Counted from the first letter of the stretch, positions 1 through 12,561 are shown. The stretch: 64,000 nt of DNA from Haemonchus contortus (GCA_000469685.2 LS997565.1:44724666-44788665), one strand, 5' to 3'. The notes: generated by a model from the letters alone, not told the origin. Numbers and translations are program-made.

Positions 1-2079
1 GAAAACAAGGATGCATCCAAGCATTATTCGTTGCAAAAGGTGAGAAAGACAAGGTATTTATTTGTTATGTACAGAACAGTGATCATAGCGAAAGTGATCA
101 GTTAAGTATTTCTCAGATGAACACTTTGGCAAAGCGAGGGTTTTTGCCTTGTGTGATCGAAAAGTCAAAGGTGCAGAAAAAATTTGCACGTTTTCAGATG
201 GTCGAAACGTGAGAATGAGAGTTTCAGACGGTTCCATTTTGATTGTCTCCTACAGAAGCGTGGACCAGCACTACCTGACTTTGAGCCCGATTTCGTTTTG
301 TGTGGGTAAGCGGCCTGGGTCCGACCTCTGCTGCACCCTCTCGGACAATACAAAAAGTTTTCCTTGTTTCTAATCATGAACCAAGTATATATATGCGCAA
401 CAGAAGTCTAGACACTCTCTTCCCTTTTAAACCTCCTTTCGGAGCTGGAGGATAAGGTATGGCAATCATTTAAGGCCACTTGCGCTTGCAAATAAAGAAC
501 GGGTTCTAATCATGATTGAAATACAAAATCAATCTAGATATTCATGAATCACATTGAAAGAATGGAGCGTTGAAGGGAAAATCGACAGCTGTGGAGGCGT
601 ACAATGAAATGTCTCTTTTATGGTGAGTTACTGATTAGTGACCGTGAAACCTAGTAATATGGCCTGGCTGGCATTCCTATAGCTCGATTTGATTCAAGGA
701 TGTGTCCGAGTGACTTTCTGTTTGCCGGCATGTAGTTAAGTAGAGTAGTAGCAGTCTGCTTCAGGTAATACTGGTATCGCATCGCTTACTCTACGACTAA
801 TCGTGGACTTTGTTCTCGCTGGAGAAACTAGAATTTAGCTTGCTATCGTTTACAATTCCTTATACGGCATTTATTGCCCGCCTGGTCGGAAACATGCTTA
901 TTACCATCAATCGTTACTCTGCTCTTTGCCTCATGAACAGATATGACTTGGCAGGTCTTTTTAGAGGTTTCCAGATAAAGCGGATGTTTTTTTTGAATGT
1001 TCTTTAAGAACTTTCTTAACAGACGGTTTCCGTGGTAGGATTCCAAAAAGTATTTGTGGTAATTCCTTAAAAGCTCGTAAGGTGAATCGTACGGAAGAAT
1101 AACTGTTGGAAGGGCAGATTACTGCTCTTTGACTAATGATTCCGAAGATATAGAAGCGCTGCTGAGCGCACAACAGGTCGTCAAGGCAAAAGCAATTTTC
1201 ACTGTAAACGCTTCACTAAGCTTATGAATTTCATAACAAAGTTCCACTTTTGTTTTGCGTCAGATTGAGAACTACGTCTACATAAATAAAAGAAGGGAAA
1301 TGACGCGTATTCATGCACGACTTTTGTGAAATCAGGATGAGATTTGAGTTCCAATGAAGGCTTTTCACTGCTGTGCTCCCACCCGAGCACCCTTTTTCTA
1401 TCCACAACCATTTCGACCCTATTGGGAAGAAATGGAAACTACAAGTTAGAGATGCAAAAGGAACATACGAAATTCAATAGGGCTTTGAGGAATGTGTTCT
1501 TTACTGTATCTTCACACAGAAAAAGTGCTAAGAGGTCGCGCAATAGAATCCCCCCCCCCTGTTTACCTCATTTCGGACTTCCTTTCACTTTTTGCTTGGG
1601 TATTTTATCATTTTACCCAAAGAGACAGCATAAAGACGCAGCCAAGTGAAGTCTGATAGCCTAATTGGCCCTAATCTAGGGTAGAGGTATTAGTGCTAAT
1701 GAGTTTCAGTAGATATGAAGACACTTCATAGGTTGAGTGGCACCTCTTCTGTGGCTTCGTCGAAGATGCGGCAATTCGAAAACCTCACTGGCTAGCTGAA
1801 TTCCTGCACTAAAAATTGGAACAATTGTAAGGACAGGGTGACCTATCTCTACTGTTCTGGAAAAGCACCGGAAGAACTTCTGTGAAAAATTATTTCTACA
1901 CGGTTGCAGTACGTTACGCTTGGATGAATGAGTTCATGATCAGCATGCCCCCGTTTTCTCTGTTACTGCTTTCTTCGGACTTTCGCCAGGAAATTTTCAA
2001 CTTATTCAGATGTTCAAAACATAGAAGTAGTATATCTCTATTTGAGACAGTACAGAGCACTAAAAAATGTGTAGTCTAA
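1..2079 (+). pseudogene. psi-A, Srv-like chemoreceptor pseudogene (exons 1, 2, 6; 5' end outside window)
   Basis: Three pieces of the array's receptor plan are seen. Bases 1-39 read as the tail of exon 1 (CIQALFVAKG, against FKNAFYTIFVATG in the intact genes) with donor GTGAG. Bases 765-950 are exon 2: the first part is in one frame (GIASLTLRL), the second, carrying LVGNMLITINRYSALCLMNR, is in another, so there is a frameshift near 800-830. The donor after it is GCAGGT rather than GT. Bases 1910-2079 are exon 6 (WMNEFMISMPPFSLLLLSSD, stop at 2077), but the acceptor join is about 5 bases out of register. No exon 3, 4 or 5 could be found between 951 and 1909. The frameshift, poor donor and missing TM4-TM6 make this a pseudogene. 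Family assignment is good; the class v label is inference. Confidence 0.75.
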
Positions 2080-3272
2080 AGGTTCTGAGTTACCTAGGTG
2101 TCACGTGTTGCGAGTGTTGTGTGCATTTATTCCTCGCATTGGTTTGATTCTTGGATTCTTCTTCTTGATAGAAAGAATAAAAAGTTTCTCTCTGAAACTC
2201 CTGTCGTTCTCACTTGGATTCTCCCTGATTTTTTCTTTTTTTAATGACTGGATCTAAATTGTCATAACAAGTAGGATACCTCACAAACATAACCCTTTAA
2301 TAAAACGAAGTAAAGGTTGGTCAGAGATTTTATTCATAGTTGGTGGAGACGGGACCCCTGCAGAATGAGAGATTCTTCTGTAAAAGGTGAAATGGAATAG
2401 AAAAAAGGTTGACTACGCCTGCTGATTCTCGGAAATTATGCATTTAGTCCTGACGTGGTTTTTCATCTCTCGAGACTGACGGTGATTACTCGCTGCTGGC
2501 GAAAGAGATGATGCGAATAAGGAGAGGAGTCGTAAAATCCAGTCACATCTCATGTTTCCCTGCTGTCCAAGTTTCATATGTTAGGGGACGTTTTCGATAT
2601 CAACTGCATGAACACTTTTTAAGGTTCAATAGTTTCAAGAAAATGACATTCCGAGGCTTGTTTTCACCCACGCTCCATCGCTGCCACATTAAAACATGGA
2701 CAAATGAGCCCATTACTTTTTCTTGTAATTAATTCTCATACAAATGGCTAATACAAGCGAAATGATTTTATTATGAAATGTTCCAGTAGACCAAGTCAGC
2801 TATACGTAGCTCATACACGTATGCAGCGAGCTATGCTTTTGAACCTGGAATACACAAATCATAACACTCTCATTATGATTCTGCTGGTACTCGGCTCTAA
2901 TACCCGATCCTATCAATCGTATCGGAATATAATAGTATTGGATGTGGCATTTAAGAAATTCTGTACAGAAACTGAGCCCATAGTAGTATTTTGTTCGAAA
3001 CAACCGAATTGTTCTTATGTAAAGTATCTATTATAGAAGGATTGAAACTGTTCTGTCCAAAGTTATCAAAAGCTGAAATGGTTAAATACTCGAGAGAATA
3101 TTACAGTTTTGCGAATTTGACAAGTTTGGAAAGAATCATTAAGGAGACATGGGGAAAGTAATGAGTAAATGTTTCTTCGAAAGAAATCTACTTTATGATG
3201 ATTGTTTTAGGAGCCGAATAATCGAGTATCCAATTTGAACGCATCTGATTCTTTGATAATTACTTCAGTGGA
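2080..3272. other. intergenic, psi-A to gene B
   Basis: About 1.2 kb of AT-rich sequence with no receptor exon and no recognisable transposon. It must hold the promoter of gene B. An acceptor-like TACTTCAG at 3261-3268 lies four bases before the gene B start codon. Confidence 0.4.
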
Positions 3273-6200
3273 ATGGGACTTAGTGTGTACCTTATTGTGA
3301 TAGAAATTCTAATATTTCTATTGTATTCATTCGCTCTGTTTATGATTATTCGATCTGAGACTAAAGTATTTAAGAATGCTTTCTACACAATATTTGTTGC
3401 AACAGGTGAGATAGTTAGTTTGTTTTTATTTATTTATTTGCTGATTTGTTTGTTTTTGCTGCACCAAAACTCACAGCGGAATACTAATTGTAAGTCAATT
3501 ATTGGGTTGTCCGAAAAGCTCCCGCTGATTTCTGATTCATCTTTCATTGAAAATTCCTGGAAGAAGAAATCCATTGATTGAACAGTGTATCCTCCATACT
3601 GTTCAGTAAGGATTCGCCATCTCCCTGTAGTTTCCAGTTCCCCTCTTTCATAGAAGGTCCAGACTTGAAATCGGAAAACCCACTCAGGTGCTTTTTGCAG
3701 TCCTCCAGCGAACTGAACGATTTTCCTTTCAAGGAATTTTGCAGAAACCGAAACAAGTGGTATTCTGATGGTGCTATGTCTGCATATATAGGGGTGTGGT
3801 AGGAAATCCCACCCGAGCTTTAGCAACTTTTGACGAGATTCCAAAAATACGTGTGGTCTGGAGGTACCCTGTTGGAAGATTACGCTCTCACAATTGGAAA
3901 CTTCGTGTCGCTTTCGGTCTATCGCTGCCTCCATATTTTCTAGCTAACTATAATACCTTTCCTAAGTCGTCTTTCGATTGTACGACAACAGCTCATGGTA
4001 AGTGAGTCCCCTGAAATCCCATCAGCAACTCGGCGTAGTTATCCGCACCTGGATTTCGACTTTTGCAGCGGTTTGTGACGGCTCACCAAGGGGCTACACG
4101 ATCGTTTCCGCTCCTCATTGCTGTTCACGATGCGGTTTTCGTCCCTCGTGCTCATGCGCTTCAAAAACGGCTCATTTTTATTCCGTTCGAGCAACGAGTC
4201 GCACACGGTCCATCGCATTGCGCTCGCTCCTTTCGCGAGATATTTAAATATCAAGGCGCTTTACAAAACCAAGCGTCTGCAGATGACCATGGATGAATAA
4301 TTTCGAAACACTAAGCCTTTGTCCTACTCCACTAGCAGTGATGTGCCGATTTGCTTCGGTTAACATTTTGAGTTGATCGTTTTAACTGATGATAGTCTCG
4401 CTGAAGGTTGCCGGTATTCGAGGGTAAATTCACTCTGATTGGATTTCGCAAACTAGTCATGCGCTGTACGTTCCTCTAGGTCATGGTCTACTCAAACGTC
4501 GTATACCTTTCATGCGGCTTGAGCCGCATTCTAGGCCTTACGGTAGAAGAAATACTTCAGATGTCGGAAATGCGAGCAGTGGTTCTCCATTTTCGTACGA
4601 GTCCTGTACAGAAAACTTCGACAAATGTTGACAGAATCTTAACAGGAATATAGAAGAGATCTACTCTTCCAAAAAACGTATAACTTTATTAGGTTGGGTC
4701 CTTGATCTTTTGTACAACGGTTGATAAATCCGGGGTCAAAAATCGGCAGAAACTTTTCGGACATCAAAATACACTCATTATAGACGCCGTATTGAAACTC
4801 ACCACAATCAAATGGTATTTTGCGTACCATAGATAGGACTCCGGAAAAATCTAAAAATTGAAATACAATGTATTAGCAACGATCGCTATCAACTGCATCA
4901 CCTGTCGTTTTTCGTCCCACTGATCATCAATTTTTCCGAGCGGACGCCAGTAACGTTTCCATTCGTCCCCGTCGCGATCCACAGTAGTCCAGTGAACCAT
5001 CCTCACTAAAGGGACACGAGACATAGAGCACCTTCGTTTAGAGCTTTCGTAATGTTGATTATCGATAATAGTAATATCAATGAAATAATCTAATACCAAT
5101 ACTGCTACTACATTTCAATACAAAAAGATATGAACTCCTGAACATGACTACTCATCCCATTCAGACAGGAGAAAAATCATGGGTTTCCGCCTTCCACTCA
5201 GAAAATCCGCATAAAGAATTACGATTGTGAACTGGAACCATGCCTCATTTTGAAGCATATGAAAAGATCCAAACAGCAGAACTAAAAATGCAAGGAGTTA
5301 TCGGATCCTCGATTATGAAATCATGATTTATTATAACCTATTCAAATTGGATTACTGTAAAAAAACCGGCAGTTCGAATTGGTGAAAAAAATCCATGAAA
5401 CTAGAATCCAAGCCCCAATAAGTCCTATTGTTGTGTTCTCTTCATACAATGAATATACAAAATAGAACCGAATAAATCAGCCTTATTGGAATAGGTTGAC
5501 CGCAATACCGATTTCATTTCAGGTATTGCTGACATTGCATCGCTTTTCTCAGGGTGTACCATCCGAATGATCAGTGAATTGAATGTCGGCGAAGATTCCA
5601 AGGACTTAGCCCTATTGTTCTTCATGATCACTTATACGGCTTTTATCGCCCATCTGATCGGAAACATGCTTATCACCGTGAACCGTTACTCCGCTCTCTG
5701 CCTCATCAACAGATATAATATGGTAGGGTGTCCTCGAGTCTTAATACATTGGTGTGCAAAACTTAGAGACGAAAGTAACTTTCGATTAGTGTACCTCTGC
5801 CAGGCGACAGAGCTCGATGAAATTTATACCGCACCAATAGAGGATCATTACGGTATTGCACAGAAAGCAACTGGCAGAAAATCGAAATAAGACCAACAAA
5901 TAAGACATTTTTGTTGAAAGATACCGATTACACATAGTTCCTCACAACTTATCCTAGTACTTCAAAAAAAAGCGACGCGGTTCCTAACAGGGTGTGTGAT
6001 CGCCACGGACAGCAGTAAATGCTCTGCAACGCGATCCCATACTTTCCACGAGGTTGGAAATGAGTTATTGGGTAGGGCATTCCGCTCCTCTATCAGCGCA
6101 ATTGACGACTGTTGGACGGTCAGTGGTGCATTTGGACGTGCTGCAATGCCTCTACCAAGTGCATCCTACACGTGCTCGATGGGATTCAGGTCGGGGGAAC

Positions 6201-9200
6201 GGGTAGGCCACTGCATTCGCTGAATAACCCTTTGTGTCAAGAGCTCTTCCACCTGAGTTGTTCGATGCGGTCGCGCATTGTTATCCATAAAAACGAATTT
6301 AGGGCTCACTGCAGCCTTGAAACGAGATACATTAAAGAGGGGTTTCTTTTCACAGTAACGCCGATTGTTAAGGGTCGAACGCTCAGTAATTTAGAGGTCA
6401 GTACGGTTACGAAGCGTGATGCCTCCCCATACCATAACACCTCGACCACCAGAGCGATCAAGTTCCACAACGTTTCTGAGAGACGTGCGTGTCCCCACCT
6501 CTTGCCATGAGGGTGCGTCCAAAATCACTACTCAGACTGAATCAGATCCCATCCGGAGAAAGCAAACGGCCCCATGCCTCATCGGTCCTTTCGCTATGCT
6601 CCTTGCACCACCCTAAACGGTCTCGCCAATTCGCGATGGTCAAAGGAACACTACGTAGTGGTCGTCGGGCGAAGAGACCGCAACCGTGCAGTCGTCGTGC
6701 CACTGTAGTGCGTGGGATGGCTTGCCTTGAAATCCTGTTAAATGACATTGCAATCGAAGAAGCTGACTGACGTGAATCTCTTCTTGCCTGCTGCACAATG
6801 TAGCGGTCACGCCTTAATGTAGTTGTCCTTGGTTGACCACCTGCTCTCCTTCTGCAGCAGTATCAGAGGTTCGGAATGCTCTCCGTGCACGTGTAACAAC
6901 GCTGTGAGCGATACCAGGTTCCTGAGCTGCACTCGTCATGGTTCGACCTTTTTCGAGCTTCTCGATGATCTTTCCTCGTGCTAGGTCATCCAGACGATGT
7001 CTGCGGGTTGCGATGGATAGAAGGATAACACCACAGTACTTGGCAGCTACTGGCTGATTGACAAAAAAAATTTCTCGTACCTATCAGCTGCCTTGATTTG
7101 TGCTGGTAGCCATATTTCTCGCTTTATTTGAACAACTCCTCCACGAAGGGATGTCCAACTTTCGGTGCATAACCGCCATGAGTCTGGCAATATAATCCCA
7201 CATTTTCATTTATTTCCACCCAGTCCTCAATGTTTTATATTACATTATTCATCTCGTCCCTAAGTTTTGCACATCAGTGTAGTTTATGAGTGCGACCTGT
7301 CGAATACCTAGCGGCAAAGCACCTTTGTGGATAGAGCTTGCTTTTTCCGCTAATTTCTTCGCTATGTAAAGAGTGTGAGGGTTGAGTTAAAAGAGCAAAA
7401 GAAATATTATTGAGTGGGATTCTGTACTTTTGACTGATGTTTTTGAGGCAGCACATGTTGAGTGTTGTAGTGAATTGAATCCAATGACCAAGCTCTTGCG
7501 TTACCCAAGCTTTGTGAAGGAAATTCATATATGTTCAAATATCACATTAGTCATTTTTCTAAGCCCGGAAGGATTCTTTGAGCTGTTAGACCTAGACCGA
7601 ACATGTAAAGTTTTCTTTATGCTTTGTTTAGATCTGGACTAGAAAAAATACGTGGATAGCTGTGATTACTCAGTACGTCATATCGTTTGCCGTCTTTGCT
7701 CATGTTGCTAGAGGACATATAGAAGTCGTTCATAGCGCTGATGGAGAGGTATTCGTCAAAGGCATACAAGAGAAACAGATTGATATGGTGAGAATGGTAG
7801 AAGTGTTGGTACTTTCCGTTGTTCACAGGGTCTGCAAATTCAGGTGCTACCCTGAATTCGGAGCATCATTTTATAAGTTAGTGAGATAGGAACTGCTTAC
7901 GATATCTTGGTGATAGGAATCTGTTCGGGATATGTGTTAAGAAGAGGACAACCGTTTAGCTATTTTGCTCTAAAAGGCTAACACGTTTACTTATTTATAT
8001 TTATTTGCCAGTCAGATTGCCCTGTGTCGACGAGCTCTCCTCCCTTTCGTATCAAAATTGACTCTCTTCTTGCACCCTTTTCATATTTGGGGCTTCGGTG
8101 GACGAAAACATGAGCTATTACATTTCACAGATGCCTGGCACACCGCCCGCCATAAGCAGACCTACTTAGGACCTGTGTGTTTGAGTAACTCGGTTCATTT
8201 TTGACCCATTCAACCTTGGTTTCGAAATTCCTCATCGAGTTCATTCTGTAAATTTTCACATGCCTCACCTTCTATGGGCAGACTTCAGTCCTGCAGTCCG
8301 CCACAAATGCTCCCATCCAGCTGCCCGTTTTCATACTGAATTTGAACTAGATCTAATTTAACAATTTTCGCACATGTTCCACCCACTTTGGGGAGAAGGA
8401 TTTTGTCCTACCGCCCATCATAAGTGTTCTCATCATGCCGCTCGAATCCTATCAAATTTGAACGCTATAGATCCGAGGGATCGAAAGTTATGCATTTCCA
8501 CTTTATCGTTTATTTCACGCAAGCCCGCCCTCTGTTGCCACCCATTATGAGTGTTCTCATTCTGCCTCCTGTACTCCTACCAAATTTGAACGCTCTAAGT
8601 CCACGGGAACAGGAGTTATGAATTTACGGTCACACCCACACACTCACATACACACACGCACACGGACACACACACATACAGTAGCGCTTAAAAGTATTCG
8701 GCCAACTTTAACTTGCCGTAACTTTTTTCCCAGTGGAGAAAATCACATGAAAATTTGATATGTTTAGCTGAAGCATATTTTACACTGTCCAACACTACTT
8801 GACTGCAAAACAGCCATATCCACATATGTAACTAAGGGGAAGGCGTTTGAAGACTGTGCTGAATGCAAGTTGTGACGTCTGCAGTTATTCCGACCTTATG
8901 TACGTTTTTCTTTTCTTCTGTGTTTGACATTAGTTCTCGTACACTTAAGACATGGCAAAAAGGAAAGGATTTCTGGAAGGGCCATCATTCGCATTTCTAG
9001 CTGATTTTTTGTTCAAGCCATTTTCGATACCTGGAAAGTGAACAGATTGCAGGTAGATAGTGGTAAATATTCACACTACACCAATGCTACACATCTTGAA
9101 ATTCGCTTGATTAGATCCAGTAGGAAAGGAGTTACGACTGAAAAGTGAAACTGAAGAAGCATTCCGCCGAATACCTTTGAGCGCTACTGTATATACACAC

Positions 9201-11912
9201 TCACCCATTGCAACAGACACATTATATATAGCACGATTTATCTATTAAATGCTTTTGTAAGTGTGCATCACAGAAATGTCGCTGGTTAATTTATGTAATC
9301 ATACTTATTGCTGAACGAAACAGTATGAAAGCAGGCAACGTAGTTTTGTGATATTGTATGATAATACTCTCAAGTAGGAGGCGGATAGCGCTAGGGATAA
9401 CGCTACTCCTAAACAAGATAGAGTGATATAAGAGATCGAAAGCTCAATTTCCAGATGCTAGATATTACCTACCCCTGGAAACTCAGGGTATGACCCGCAA
9501 GTGAACATGTTCAACACTTGAGCGGCTTCCTATGCAGCTATGCAGTCCGGTATGGGTACCTCATCGGGATGGTCATGTTCACATAAGTTTCAACCTTTTA
9601 ATGCAACACAACAAACAATAGAACAAAGTAAGTCGGAGCGGTAGAATACATTTGTTAGTTCCGAGAGGAAACACACCATCTTGTAGTAGGAAGGATAGTT
9701 CAGAATAGTGTTTGAATGGGGAAGAAAACACGAAGATGGGAAAATGGGGGTAATCCCGAGGGTGCGCGCGGCAAGTTGCGCGGCGAAGTTTGTGACGATT
9801 TGTACGTCTGCGGAGCCAATTTTCGGGGCACAAACTCGAAGTAGTCTAGTTAGTAGGGTCAGATGATCCTCCTAATCCACTCTATTTCGGATTTGGGCCC
9901 CAATGATAGGCGCCAAAGTCGTTCAACTTGTCACGAACTTCGCCGCGCAATTCGCCGCGCGCATCCTCGGACGCACGTTCGTACACATACCCCCTTCATG
10001 GTGCTGATGGTGCAACCTCTACAGCTTCTATAAAGCGTGAGAACTTGTCCGCTTCTGGGTGAGTATCTCGCGTCAGCCTTTTTGAAGCCCTTATTATCCC
10101 ATATCTATGCCGCTTTTCAACCAGATAGTTTCCCTTGTGCTGTCCTTGGAGGTCACAATTTTATTCCAGGGAGAAATCTTGGAATTTCATTCTATCAGTG
10201 ACTGTGTCATTAATCATAGGCACTTGAAAAGATTATAATACAAGTCAAACATGCGTGAGAAGTGAACAAGTGATTATGTTACTTGAAATTGGTGTTGCAA
10301 ATAAACAAGGAGCTTTACCACCAACTTTGAAGCCTCCTTGATAAACACCTCGTCACAGCGTAATGACCAGTAGGAGCTTCCTCATTCAAACTTGGACAGC
10401 GTTCAGAAATGATGGATGTGAGGCTTTTTCTGGAAGGACTCAATATTAAAATAGGCTTTCTGATTCCACTCAATATAACCATGCAAGTCAGTACTTTGAA
10501 GTCAAGCATTATGTTCTACTCCCTTTAGAGGGAGCGTTGTCACAGGCACCCGCATTCTTTCACAAATTTTAGTAGAAGTCTGAAATTGCCGAATTTACGC
10601 TTAGATAGTTTATTTAGATTAAAGCTTCATCATTGGTGAGACAATTTATTGCTTAAGTGTTTGCAGAAAATGTGAGAATAATAGATGGGCTTTCAGATCG
10701 TGAGATATACCTATATTGGAGCCTGTATAATATATGCTACTACGAGTCTCACTTTATATTTAAGACTGCTTATCGAATGGAAACGATTATCAAAAATTGA
10801 TGATGGTCTCAAAAATAGTTATCATGACAAGGTAATTTTTGAGCAAACCCAAACCTGTAAGCGATTGCTGCATAGATTGAGAAAATAAATCATAGAAACA
10901 GAGAAACATCGTTGATCAAAACTCAAAACAATCAAGGGCCTCCTGATATATGCGCTGCTAGTGTTCATCGGATCGATGTTGGTATGCTCACAACAATTCG
11001 TGAAGGCCATCGCTGTGTTAACAGATAACACCTCCCTGAACTTACAGGCGGCAATGCTGGTCAAGTTTCTCTTTGAATTTAAGGAGCGAGAATTTGAATG
11101 AAAAGTAGTATCGTAACGAGCCTGTAAAATCGTGGCCAATACATCTCCTCTGGCGGACTCGAAAGGATTCCAGTGCTTTCTGGGCTGAGGAAAACAAGCT
11201 TGTGGGACTTTCGCATCTCGCATTGAGAAATGACAGCAGTTATTAAGAACATCAAATTCAAACTCCTGTTTATAGCCACATTTCTTTCAAATTTGTGAAG
11301 TTATAATTGTACATATTCGATAGCAATCAAACCTGTCAGCCATGTGCCAATCAGATTCTCCTTTGAACACGCTCGGTGTTCAAAGAAGCTCGCAATTACA
11401 GATTATACCTAAAGTATTGGGTCGTTTCGTGGTCAATCTGCGTGGTACTTTCCTCCTCCTTACAGCAGCCTGCTTTTCTTGAATTAAACTATTGAGCTCC
11501 GTCCCCATGGAATCCAATGTTTGATAAAAACATTCTCGTTTATTACTGGATTTGTACTGAAAACTGTGATATCTTTGTCAACAGACATTAACACTTACCA
11601 GAACATTTCCCGAGCCGAATGATAGGGTACTCTAATAGTAGTATCTCTAGAGGTTTCTACCAAAAAAAGATGTGATGACCATGGCAACCGTAGTCAGTAG
11701 ATTTACTGACTATTGAAATAATTTCCAAACAATTTCAGTACAGCTGGATGAACAACTTCATGGTTAGCATTCCTCCTATTTCTCTACTAATGCTTTCTTC
11801 CGACTTTCGTAACGAAATCGTCAATTTTTTTCAATGCGTGAATTGTCAAAGCAGTGTCGCTCTATTTGTTACCCTACCCACTTATAGAAGATCTGTTGTT
11901 GAAAGGTTTTGA
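3273..11912 (+). CDS. gene B: seven-transmembrane chemoreceptor, Srg superfamily, Srv-like, 306 aa
   Basis: Predicted G-protein-coupled sensory receptor of the plasma membrane; ligand unknown. Exons: 3273-3405, 5523-5722, 7632-7787, 10697-10831, 10937-11059, 11739-11912 (stop TGA), together 921 bases, fully open, phases 1,0,0,0,0. TM1 is about residues 6-27; NRYSA at 98-102 closes TM3; TM4 about 118-140; TM5 ends in IEWKR at 189-193; TM6 lies in exon 5; TM7 has PPISL then SSDFR at 269-273. An N-T-S sequon lies in the loop before TM7. The start is the first ATG behind a TTCAG acceptor, suggesting trans-splicing. Most splice sites are standard, but exon 5 is entered by AAG (AATCAAG), weaker than the CAG of its copy psi-B. 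A mariner sits in intron 1, a Tc1-like element in intron 2, and a MITE with satellite-like DNA in intron 3. Exons 4-6 and the 3' flank are repeated as psi-B. Confidence 0.82.
3502..4769 (-). mobile_element. mariner-family DNA transposon (decayed), intron 1 of gene B
   Basis: Terminal inverted repeats sharing the core TGTCCGAAAAG bound a 1,268 bp element, flanked by TA on both sides (3500-3501, 4770-4771), the standard mariner target duplication and size. The minus strand carries pieces of mariner transposase in several frames: CDSLLERNKNEPFLKRM near 4254-4140, RPHVFLESRQKLLKLGWDFL near 3860-3800, and KGKSFSSLEDCKKHL near 3730-3690. Frameshifts and stops show it is dead. Identification rests on recognised family motifs. 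Confidence 0.9.
4840..5075 (-). mobile_element. RTE-type non-LTR retrotransposon, 3' end fragment
   Basis: The minus strand reads MVHWTTVDRDGDEWKRYWRP then LGKIDDQWD, matching the extreme C-terminus of the endonuclease/reverse transcriptase polyprotein of RTE-type elements common in strongylid nematodes. Only this end is present, a typical 5'-truncated insertion, next to the mariner in intron 1 of gene B. The same tail recurs near 16.2, 26.5, 34.5 and 44.5 kb. Confidence 0.75.
5747..7279 (-). mobile_element. Tc1-like DNA transposon (transposase broken), intron 2 of gene B
   Basis: Nearly identical terminal inverted repeats (CA-Y-TG-R-TGTGCAAAACTTA) bound a 1,533 bp element with TA on both sides (5745-5746 and 7280-7281). 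The minus strand encodes a Tc1-type DDE transposase in pieces. VMVWGG lies near 6430, an FMDNNARPHRT block near 6280, and MQWPTRSPDLNPIEHVWDAL near 6215-6155, which includes a DDE-family aspartate. Several frame changes show that it no longer makes an intact enzyme. It begins 24 bases after the gene B exon 2 donor, so the splice site was spared. No equivalent is seen in the paralogues. Confidence 0.92.
8140..8632. repeat. diverged tandem repeat, units about 115-150 bp, intron 3 of gene B
   Basis: A motif of the form CCCATYATRAGTGTTCTCAT followed by a CCTAYCAAATTTGAACGC-like segment recurs near 8148, 8298, 8410 and 8540 with growing similarity toward the right. Units differ at many positions. 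It runs into a CA-rich microsatellite. Confidence 0.6.
8632..8678. repeat. CA-rich microsatellite
   Basis: Imperfect CACACA run with interspersed T and G bases, joining the tandem repeat on its left to the MITE on its right. Confidence 0.8.
8679..9189. mobile_element. MITE family I, copy 1 (Tc1/mariner-type, TA target)
   Basis: Inverted termini CAGTAGCGCTYAAAAG bound 511 bp, with TA on each side. No coding capacity is seen. Two related copies lie at 23629-24181 and 55822-56363, with the same internal landmarks (a GTACGTTTTTC-type segment and an AAAAGGAAAG segment). The TIR and TA target fit a non-autonomous Tc1-type element. Confidence 0.85.
9752..9975. repeat. GC-rich foldback element, intron 3 of gene B
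   Basis: The segment near 9761-9798 (GCGCGCGGCAAGTTGCGCGG and following) is matched in reverse complement at about 9927-9965, leaving a loop of roughly 130 bp. It is far richer in GC than the surrounding intron. It is probably a foldback MITE; the target duplication was not determined. Confidence 0.65.
9990..10690. other. 3' part of gene B intron 3, no recognisable feature
   Basis: No exon or known element seen. The last ~70 bases before exon 4 align with sequence upstream of psi-B, while sequence farther left does not, so the duplication boundary falls near 10.3-10.6 kb. Confidence 0.4.
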
Positions 11913-12561
11913 GTAGCTCAGTTGTAACCCAACGTATTCTTAATGTTCGTGCTTGATATGATCCCTTGAAGAAGGAAACATATTTTTATGCGTAAGAGCT
12001 ATGTGCAGTGCTCCTTCTTCTTACAGTGATTGCTTCATAAATAATTTAGCCTCTATATGTACATTTCTGCGATCACCTTATCGCCGACATTCCATGAGAA
12101 ACAGTGAAGCACATAATTTCCAAGACGATAATGAATCCAGTCTTAATAAGCCTTGACATACATATTTTGTGAAACTTCAAATAATGGCTCCAGTAATGAA
12201 AAATTGCCTTTTTGGCATCGGTCTTGAGCGCTTGTGTGTTCCCTGAAAAGATAGTCGAGTTATTAGCTCCCAGCACCCTTCCTGAAAATATGACTATCGC
12301 TGACGTTCCTGCTCAAACTCATTCCCATTCCAGCCAGTGCTTTTGAAAACAGGAAGTAGGTGTCTATCAAAATAAAAGAGGATCAGCTCTATTATCTGTT
12401 TTCATGCCACTCTTAAAATGATGACGATGCTAATCATTTGATTCATGCCCATCTTTCGGTCTTTGTATTGGTTTCAGTCGATGCTCCTCAATGCATTTTG
12501 TTGACTAGCGATAACATTACTTGCCAGTCAAGCGCCAAAAACCACCTTTTTTGGTATAGTA
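11913..12561. other. gene B 3' flank, duplicated at 31.8-32.7 kb
   Basis: No gene. The stretch aligns with the flank of psi-B (shared GAAAAGATAG, TTGACGTT/CTGACGTT and AATGCTTTTGAAAA-type landmarks), showing that intergenic DNA was copied along with the receptor exons. Confidence 0.6.

Noticed and set aside
3434..3934. 166-codon minus-strand open frame as a host gene
   Set aside because: It is part of a mariner transposase in mixed frames inside a TIR-bounded element and then runs past the element end into the gene B intron.
6542..6796. Independent gene on the minus strand
   Set aside because: It lies within the Tc1-like element and matches a transposase N-terminal helix-turn-helix region (ISRQAIPRTTVARRLHGCGL), so it is transposon sequence.
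8632..8678. CRISPR-like or regulatory array in the CA-rich tract
   Set aside because: It is a simple microsatellite without spacers, in a eukaryotic intron.
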